A program made the position numbers and the translations under genes. From assembly GCA_947379865.1 (NCBI GenBank), contig CANCOY010000041.1, forward strand, positions 1-30,421: 30,421 nucleotides of DNA. The letters run 5' to 3'. The stretch is from Acetobacteraceae bacterium. Its GTDB lineage: Bacteria > Pseudomonadota > Alphaproteobacteria > Zavarziniales > Zavarziniaceae. Each line of letters opens with the position of its first letter. The first letter of the stretch is position 1. Below are positions 26,031 through 30,421 of this stretch, in pieces. The notes below the pieces were generated by a model. The model was not told the origin of the DNA. It did no database searches and saw nothing but the letters and a program-made list of their open reading frames with translations.

Positions 26031-26378
26031 TCAGGCGGAAAGAAATTTGAAGTCTGAGCGCAGGCGCTCCCAGATTTCCACCGTGCGGGGCTCACAAAGA
26101 AGGTCATCTAGACGCTCGGCATAAGCGGCGCGATAGGGGCGGTTGACCTGAATTTCAACAAGGTCGGTCATGTCGGCCCAGGTCTCGTAGAGCATGAGAC
26201 GCGTCGGGTCTTGTGGATCGCGATGCAGCACGGTGTTTATGAAGGTTTCCTCGTGGCGCATGGTGTCGAGCAGGGGCAGCAGCAGGGCCATGAATTCCGC
26301 CTCCACCCCCTCCTTGAGATGCAGCCCAATGACAAGGACGACTTCCACCTTCTCTTCCGCCGCCAGGACTTCAGTCAT
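26031..26378 (-). CDS. Small ABM-fold (antibiotic biosynthesis monooxygenase-like) protein
   Basis: The 115-residue protein has the dimeric ferredoxin-like ABM pattern: a first strand with loop VEVVLVIGLHLKEGVEAEF, helix MALLLPLLDTMRHE, second strand TFINTVLHRDPQDPTRLMLY, ETWADMTDLVEIQVNRPYRA and a last helix/strand. ATG 26378 is chosen for GGGAGC just upstream; the frame upstream to 26558 lies in the AraC gene and is not conserved. Family members include cofactor-free quinol monooxygenases and heme-degrading enzymes as well as proteins of unknown role. It starts 28 bases after the AraC gene. Participation in oxidising a phenolic or quinol intermediate is possible, not shown. Confidence 0.82.
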   Translation of the reverse strand: MTEVLAAEEKVEVVLVIGLHLKEGVEAEFMALLLPLLDTMRHEETFINTVLHRDPQDPTRLMLYETWADMTDLVEIQVNRPYRAAYAERLDDLLCEPRTVEIWERLRSDFKFLSA

Positions 26379-26406
26379 CAGTTTGCTCCCTGATTTTTCC
26401 CAAGTA

Positions 26407-27393
26407 TCAATGCCCCCCTTTTGCCTGTCTACCCTGGTTTTGCGGCATTGGCGCTCCCTCTTGTGGAGCTTCAGGGGCGTCGCGGCGCCAGTGGCCGGGC
26501 GTTGTGCCAAAATGGCGCCTGAAGGCGCGGATGAACGCAGCGTCAGAGTGAAAGCCAACCGACTGGGCGATATCGGCGATGGTTCGGCGCCCGATGCGGA
26601 GGGAAGCGGCAGCGCGCTGCATGCGCAGACGATTGATGCACTGCAGCGGTGGTTCGCCGATCAGCGCATGGAAGCGGGCGGAAAAGGCGGTGCGGCTGAG
26701 GCCGGCCTTATCCGCCAGATCACGCACCCGCCACGCGCGGGCAGGATCTTCGTAAAAGGCGGTCAAGGCCCGCAGAATTCGCTCATCCCGCGCTGCTCGC
26801 AACGGCAGTTGCCCCATCTCGGGCGAGAGGACATCGAGGCCAAAACGCACGAGTTGGATGACGATGATTTCCGCCGCCCGGCGCTCCACCGCTTCGCGGT
26901 CCATCTGTGGCGTTGCGAGTTCGGCTGAGAGCAATGACGCGACACGTCTGAGAATGGTGCTGTAGGGTTCCGTATTAGCAGGGATGATGATGAAGTCGTC
27001 GCCACCACTGCTCAGAGGGACATTCTTTTGGGCGATGCGACCCATCAGAAGATAGGTGGCACCGGGCGCCAGGGCCTCGGCAAAGGGGGCAAGGTCGAGA
27101 TCGGTCGAGGGAATGTCTGGCCGCACCTGTGGGCGGTGCCGCCAAACGTGATGGCGGCCATGCTCCATGGTTATGGCGGTCCCTTCGGTGATCTCGAGGG
27201 GGGTATCCAGCCGGTTTGGTGCCTCCAGCCAGGCGCTGCCCTGCATAACGAAATAGAACAGGGAGGCATGGGGCACGTCCACAGCCGTGCTGAAAGGGGG
27301 CTCCAGACGCACAAGGTCGAAGCGCACGCCATCCATGCGGATGTCGGGTGTGCGGGCATAAGCAGCGAGGTTTCTGGACGATCGGTAAATCAA
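26407..27393 (-). CDS. AraC-family regulator with cupin-type sensor domain
   Basis: The 328-residue protein has an N-terminal cupin-like domain (PHASLFYFVMQGSAWLEAPN, ITEGTAITMEHGRHHVWRH) and a C-terminal double HTH at about 220-305 (VRDLADKAGLSRTAFSARFH, then TIADIAQSVGFHSDAAFIRA and FRRHFGTTPGHWRR). The N-terminal domain resembles the AraC 'cupin_6' type that senses small molecules. TTG 27393 gives this length; ATG 27336 would remove 19 residues, and neither has a clear ribosome binding site. It is divergent from the dihydrodiol dehydrogenase gene across 112 bases and is the best local candidate regulator of the dioxygenase operon. Confidence 0.88.
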   Translation of the reverse strand: MIYRSSRNLAAYARTPDIRMDGVRFDLVRLEPPFSTAVDVPHASLFYFVMQGSAWLEAPNRLDTPLEITEGTAITMEHGRHHVWRHRPQVRPDIPSTDLDLAPFAEALAPGATYLLMGRIAQKNVPLSSGGDDFIIIPANTEPYSTILRRVASLLSAELATPQMDREAVERRAAEIIVIQLVRFGLDVLSPEMGQLPLRAARDERILRALTAFYEDPARAWRVRDLADKAGLSRTAFSARFHALIGEPPLQCINRLRMQRAAASLRIGRRTIADIAQSVGFHSDAAFIRAFRRHFGTTPGHWRRDAPEAPQEGAPMPQNQGRQAKGGH

Positions 27394-27505
27394 AGCGGAC
27401 GCCGGATCAATGAATAGCTAAGGCACGTCCGCTAGCATGAGGGTTGCGTAAGTGCAAATGCAGCCGACTTCCGGAAAATAACTGGAGGCGGCCGGGAGGG
27501 TACAA

Positions 27506-28342
27506 ATGGGGCGTCTTGAAGGCCAGGTAGCCCTGGTCACCGGCGGTGCGTCGGGGCTGGGCCGTGCGATTGTGGCGCGCTTTGTGGCCGAGGGTGCGCG
27601 GGTGGGCGTGCTGGATCGCTCAGCAGACAGGCTGGCGGCGCTGAAAAGTGAATTTGGCGACGCTGTGATCACCCATGTGGGCGATGTGCGTTCGCTTGCT
27701 GATAATCAGGCGGTGGTCACGGCCGTGGTTACCCGGTACGGCAAGCTCGACTGTTTCGTCGGCAATGCTGGCATCTGGGATTTTGGCATGTCGCTGGTGG
27801 ACCTGCCAGAGGACCGCATCGACAGCGCCTTTGACGAAGTCTTTCAGGTGAACGTGAAGGGCTATCTGCTGGGCGCCAAGGCCGCCATGAAGGCGCTGGT
27901 GCAAAGCCGTGGCTCCATGATCTTCACCGTCTCCAATGCAGGCTTTTATCCGGCAGGTGGCGGGCCGCTCTATACCGCCACCAAGCATGCCGTGGTTGGC
28001 CTCATCCGGCAGCTGGCCTTCGAGCTTGGCCCCTATGTGCGGGTCAATGGCGTGGCGCCGGGCGCCATCAACACTGATCTGCGTGGGCCTGCGGTGCTGG
28101 ACATGGCAGAGACGACCATCGCATCAATCTCCTTTGACGAAATCGTCCGCGACATGCTGCCCATCGGCGTTGTGCCGACCCCGGAAGAATACACCGGCGC
28201 CTATGTCTTTTTCGCCACCCGGGGCGACAATGTGCCGACGACCGGCGCCATCCTGAATCATGACGGCGGCGTTGGGGTGAGGGGCTTTGCCGGGGGCACC
28301 GGCAGCAAGGATCTGGAACAGAAACTCGGGCTCAAGTCCTGA
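27506..28342 (+). CDS. cis-dihydrodiol dehydrogenase, BphB-like SDR
   Basis: The 278-residue SDR aligns by eye along its whole length with BphB (biphenyl cis-2,3-dihydrodiol dehydrogenase): TGGASGLG (12-19), Asp37 (NAD), GNAGIWDFGMSLVDLPED, FDEVFQVNVKGY, FTVSNAGFYPAGGGPLYTAT with Ser143, Tyr156 and Lys160, and EEYTGAYVFFATRGDNVPTT. Such enzymes rearomatise the cis-dihydrodiol made by ring-hydroxylating dioxygenases to a catechol. This function fits the dioxygenase genes downstream. GGGAGGG lies five bases before ATG 27506. It starts the plus-strand operon opposite the AraC gene. The ring substrate cannot be told apart (biphenyl, alkylbenzene, diterpenoid and others are possible). Confidence 0.93.
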   Translation: MGRLEGQVALVTGGASGLGRAIVARFVAEGARVGVLDRSADRLAALKSEFGDAVITHVGDVRSLADNQAVVTAVVTRYGKLDCFVGNAGIWDFGMSLVDLPEDRIDSAFDEVFQVNVKGYLLGAKAAMKALVQSRGSMIFTVSNAGFYPAGGGPLYTATKHAVVGLIRQLAFELGPYVRVNGVAPGAINTDLRGPAVLDMAETTIASISFDEIVRDMLPIGVVPTPEEYTGAYVFFATRGDNVPTTGAILNHDGGVGVRGFAGGTGSKDLEQKLGLKS

Positions 28343-28368
28343 GACCCATAGCTGAAGGAAACACCATC

Positions 28369-29217
28369 ATGAGCAGCACCGACACTTCAGAGGCGGGATC
28401 AAGCCGCTTTGCCGACGCCGGCGGCGTCAAGATCCATTACAACGAGATGGGGTCGGGCAAGCCGCTGATCCTGATCCATGGCGGTGGCCCCGGCGCCTCT
28501 GGCTGGGCCAATTTCAGCCGCAACATGGAACCGCTTTCGAAGCACTTCCGGGCCATCTGTGTTGACCTGCCGGGCTTTGGCAAATCCGACATGAAGCCCG
28601 TCGGCAGCCCCATGCCCGGCTTCTATGCCGAGACCATGGGCAAGTTCCTCGACACCCTCGGGATCGAGAAGGCCTATTTCATCGGCAACTCCCTTGGCGG
28701 CATGACAACCCTCAAGCTGGCGCTGACCCGGCCGGAAAAGGTTGAGCGCATGGTGCTGATGGGCACGGGCGGCAGCCTGCCTGTCTTCACGCCCTGGCCG
28801 ACCGAGGGCATCAAGGCGATCTTCAGCTATTACGAAGGCACCGGCCCCTCGCTCGACAAGCTGCGGGCCTTTGCCCAGCAGTTCGTCTACGACCCCAGCC
28901 AGTTGACCGACGAACTCCTCCAGAAGCGCCTTGAGGCTTCCCTCGACCCGCGCATCATGGCCAACCCGCCCATGCGCATGACGCCGGGCACGGCGCTGGA
29001 AGAACTGTGGCGTGATCCCGGCCTGATGAAGCTGACGCAGGAGACCCTGCTGCTGTGGGGCCGCGAGGATCGCGTGCTGCCACTCGACAGCGCCTTTGCC
29101 CTGCTCAAGCAGATCCCCCGCGCCCGCCTGCTGGTCATGCCCCAGTGCGGCCACTGGGCACAGTGGGAACACGCTGACGAGTTCAACGCCACCGTAACCC
29201 AGTTCTTCGGCGGCTGA
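28369..29217 (+). CDS. Meta-cleavage-product C-C bond hydrolase, BphD/HsaD-like
   Basis: The 282-residue alpha/beta-hydrolase matches the BphD family, which splits the ring-opened product of extradiol cleavage into a dienoate and an acid. Visible: HGGGPGASGWANFSRNMEPL (oxyanion region, residues 37-56), nucleophile Ser108 in GNSLGGMT, Asp234 in WGREDRVLPLD and His262 in CGHWAQWEHADEFN. The last motif is nearly identical to BphD. It follows the dihydrodiol dehydrogenase by 26 bases. The extradiol dioxygenase that should act between the two enzymes is not in the window. A strong hairpin follows its stop codon. Confidence 0.94.
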   Translation: MSSTDTSEAGSSRFADAGGVKIHYNEMGSGKPLILIHGGGPGASGWANFSRNMEPLSKHFRAICVDLPGFGKSDMKPVGSPMPGFYAETMGKFLDTLGIEKAYFIGNSLGGMTTLKLALTRPEKVERMVLMGTGGSLPVFTPWPTEGIKAIFSYYEGTGPSLDKLRAFAQQFVYDPSQLTDELLQKRLEASLDPRIMANPPMRMTPGTALEELWRDPGLMKLTQETLLLWGREDRVLPLDSAFALLKQIPRARLLVMPQCGHWAQWEHADEFNATVTQFFGG

Positions 29218-29223
29218 ATGGCA

Positions 29224-29254
29224 CGGCACCACCCGGGTGATCCGGGTGGTGCCG
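29224..29254. repeat. Perfect 13-bp hairpin inside the dioxygenase operon
   Basis: CGGCACCACCCGG (29224-29236) and CCGGGTGGTGCCG (29242-29254) are exact reverse complements around loop GTGAT, seven bases after the hydrolase stop and 44 before the dioxygenase beta start. No T-tract follows. It is a candidate attenuator, processing site or 3'-end protector within the operon. Confidence 0.8.
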
Positions 29255-29298
29255 CCCACAGAGCGCAAGCCCTGTGCCTGACTAACGGGAGAGCCTGA

Positions 29299-29859
29299 AT
29301 GGAGCAGACGGTAGAAGCAGCCAAGGCCGACAGCTGGCCCGCCACGCCGATCCCGGAACGCATGGCCCTGCAGTATGAGGTCGAACAGTTCCTCTATGCC
29401 GAGGCGGCGCTGCTGGACGGGCGAAAGTTCCGCGACTGGTACGCCCTGTTGGCCAGCGACATTCACTATTGGATGCCCATTCGCCGGACGGTGACCAGCG
29501 ACAACCTCGACATGGAATTCACCCAGCCAGGCGACATGGCCTATTTCGATGATGACCTCACCATCCTCGACATGCGCCTGAAGAAGCAGGAAGCCGGATC
29601 CTCGTGGGCGGAAGAGCCGCCATCGCGGTCGCGCCATTTCGTTGGCAATGTCCGTATCCTGAAGGTTGCGGGTGACGAGGTGACCGTGGAGGTGGCCTTC
29701 TACATCTATCGCTCACGGCTCAACAGCGATGTCGATACCTGGGTTGGCCGCCGCGAGGATGTGCTGCGCCGGCACGGGGACAGCTTCCAGATTGCCCGCC
29801 GGCACATCTTCCTCGACCAGACCGTGATCCAGTCCGCCAATTTCAGCACCTTCTTCTAG
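29299..29859 (+). CDS. Aromatic-ring-hydroxylating dioxygenase, beta subunit
   Basis: The 186-residue protein matches small subunits such as BphA2: LQYEVEQFLYAEAALLDGRK, FRDWYALLASDIHYWMPIRR, DMAYFDDDLTILDMRLKK, SRSRHFVGNVRIL and HIFLDQTVIQSANFSTFF. The NTF2-like fold supports the alpha subunit in an alpha3beta3 hexamer and has no cofactor. The alpha gene follows after 13 bases, with a full AGGAGG overlapping this gene's TAG. Beta before alpha reverses the order in bph, tod and xyl operons. Confidence 0.94.
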   Translation: MEQTVEAAKADSWPATPIPERMALQYEVEQFLYAEAALLDGRKFRDWYALLASDIHYWMPIRRTVTSDNLDMEFTQPGDMAYFDDDLTILDMRLKKQEAGSSWAEEPPSRSRHFVGNVRILKVAGDEVTVEVAFYIYRSRLNSDVDTWVGRREDVLRRHGDSFQIARRHIFLDQTVIQSANFSTFF

Positions 29860-29872
29860 GAGGCGTTCAGCC

Positions 29873-30421
29873 ATGACCTCGCAGACAGATGGGACCACCC
29901 GCTGGGACGCGGAAGCGATCCGGGCGCTCTTCGACCACGAACAGGGGCTGCTTGACCGCGCCGTTTACAGCGATGAGGACCTCTACAAGCTTGAGATGGA
30001 GCGGATCTTTGCCCGCGCCTGGAACTTCATGTGTCATGAGTCCCAGATCCCCGAGACAGGTGATTATTTCATCACCTATATCGGCGAGGATCAGGTCATC
30101 GTGGTGCGCGACGAGACCGGCAAGATCAATGTCCTGCTCAACAGCTGCCGCCACCGGGGCAATGCGCTGTGCCGCTCGGAACAGGGCAGGGCCAAGTCGT
30201 TTGTGTGCGCCTACCACGGCTGGAACTATGGGCTTGATGGCCGCCTGATCGGCGTGCCGGGCCAGAAGGCCTATTACCGCGACGATTTCGACCGCAGCCA
30301 GTGGGGCCTGGTGCCGGCGGCCAAGGTGGAAAGCCTGCACGGCTTCTATTTTGCCACCCTCGATGCCGAGGCGCCGTCGCTCCATGATTATCTGGGTGAT
30401 GTGGGGCGTACCGGCCTTGGC
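29873..30421 (+). CDS. Aromatic-ring-hydroxylating dioxygenase, alpha subunit (3' end outside window)
   Basis: The first 183 residues are present and the frame is open at the right edge. The Rieske [2Fe-2S] domain is complete: C92-x-H94 in SCRHRGNALC and C112-x2-H115 in CAYHGW. Flanking segments (LFDHEQGLLDRAVYSDEDLY, CHESQIPETGDYF, GEDQVIVVRDETGK) match the BphA1 type. The mononuclear iron catalytic domain lies outside. ATG 29873 has AGGAGG at 29858-29863. With the beta subunit and an electron-transfer chain not seen here it would add O2 to an aromatic ring to give a cis-dihydrodiol, the substrate type of the first gene in the operon. Confidence 0.95.
   Translation, partial: MTSQTDGTTRWDAEAIRALFDHEQGLLDRAVYSDEDLYKLEMERIFARAWNFMCHESQIPETGDYFITYIGEDQVIVVRDETGKINVLLNSCRHRGNALCRSEQGRAKSFVCAYHGWNYGLDGRLIGVPGQKAYYRDDFDRSQWGLVPAAKVESLHGFYFATLDAEAPSLHDYLGDVGRTGLG

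Noticed and set aside
27394..27505. Sigma-70 promoter between the AraC gene and the dihydrodiol dehydrogenase
   Set aside because: TTGCGT near 27444 has no -10 at acceptable spacing; a promoter must be here but it cannot be placed by eye, which fits an activator-dependent promoter.
28399..29637. Minus-strand frame of 412 codons opposite the hydrolase and beta subunit genes
   Set aside because: Both plus-strand genes are full length with catalytic residues; the antisense product has no recognisable family.

Overview
The window comes from a GC-rich alphaproteobacterium, most likely of the Rhodospirillales type. The lineage markers are gene content and order: a RibBX-type ribB followed by ribH-nusB-thiL, a MerR regulator next to ihfA, a CBP3-type cytochrome bc1 assembly chaperone next to a DUF177 gene, and a membrane H+-pyrophosphatase. 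The genus cannot be named from sequence alone.

Positions 1 to about 10,850 are conserved housekeeping DNA. On the plus strand lie the end of ribBX, then ribH, nusB, thiL and a small membrane-anchored protein. On the minus strand lie DUF177, rpmF, plsX, fabH, ihfA, a MerR regulator and tRNA-Pro(GGG): ribosome and lipid synthesis, then a nucleoid protein. A CBP3-like chaperone sits just upstream of DUF177 on the same strand, and bamE diverges from it. A bidirectional terminator separates bamE from hppA, whose product carries the K+-independent signature.

From about 11,000 to the right edge the DNA is an accessory catabolic region. First come an MFS transporter, a short-chain dehydrogenase (SDR), a SnoaL-like protein and a LysR regulator. 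Next is a minus-strand operon, read in the order aldehyde dehydrogenase, Baeyer-Villiger monooxygenase, HSL-type esterase, zinc alcohol dehydrogenase. Diverging from it across a 175-bp control region is a plus-strand operon: family III CoA-transferase, CYP101-like P450, SDR, second CYP101-like P450. Together these could hydroxylate a hydrophobic, probably alicyclic or terpenoid compound, oxidise the alcohol to a ketone, insert oxygen to give an ester or lactone, hydrolyse it and oxidise the products to acids. The substrate is inferred, not seen.

The right end (about 24,770 to 30,421) holds a minus-strand group (AraC regulator, small ABM-fold protein, patatin-like lipase). Diverging from it is the start of an aromatic ring-hydroxylation operon: BphB-like cis-dihydrodiol dehydrogenase, meta-cleavage-product C-C hydrolase, dioxygenase beta subunit, and the N-terminal part of the Rieske alpha subunit, cut by the window edge. 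No ferredoxin, ferredoxin reductase or extradiol dioxygenase is visible, so those must lie outside.

The most interesting material is the P450/BVMO locus with its palindrome-rich shared promoter region, the two P450s whose predicted substrate-pocket and heme-proximal residues differ from P450cam, and a set of perfect GC-rich hairpins without T-tracts at ends of accessory genes.
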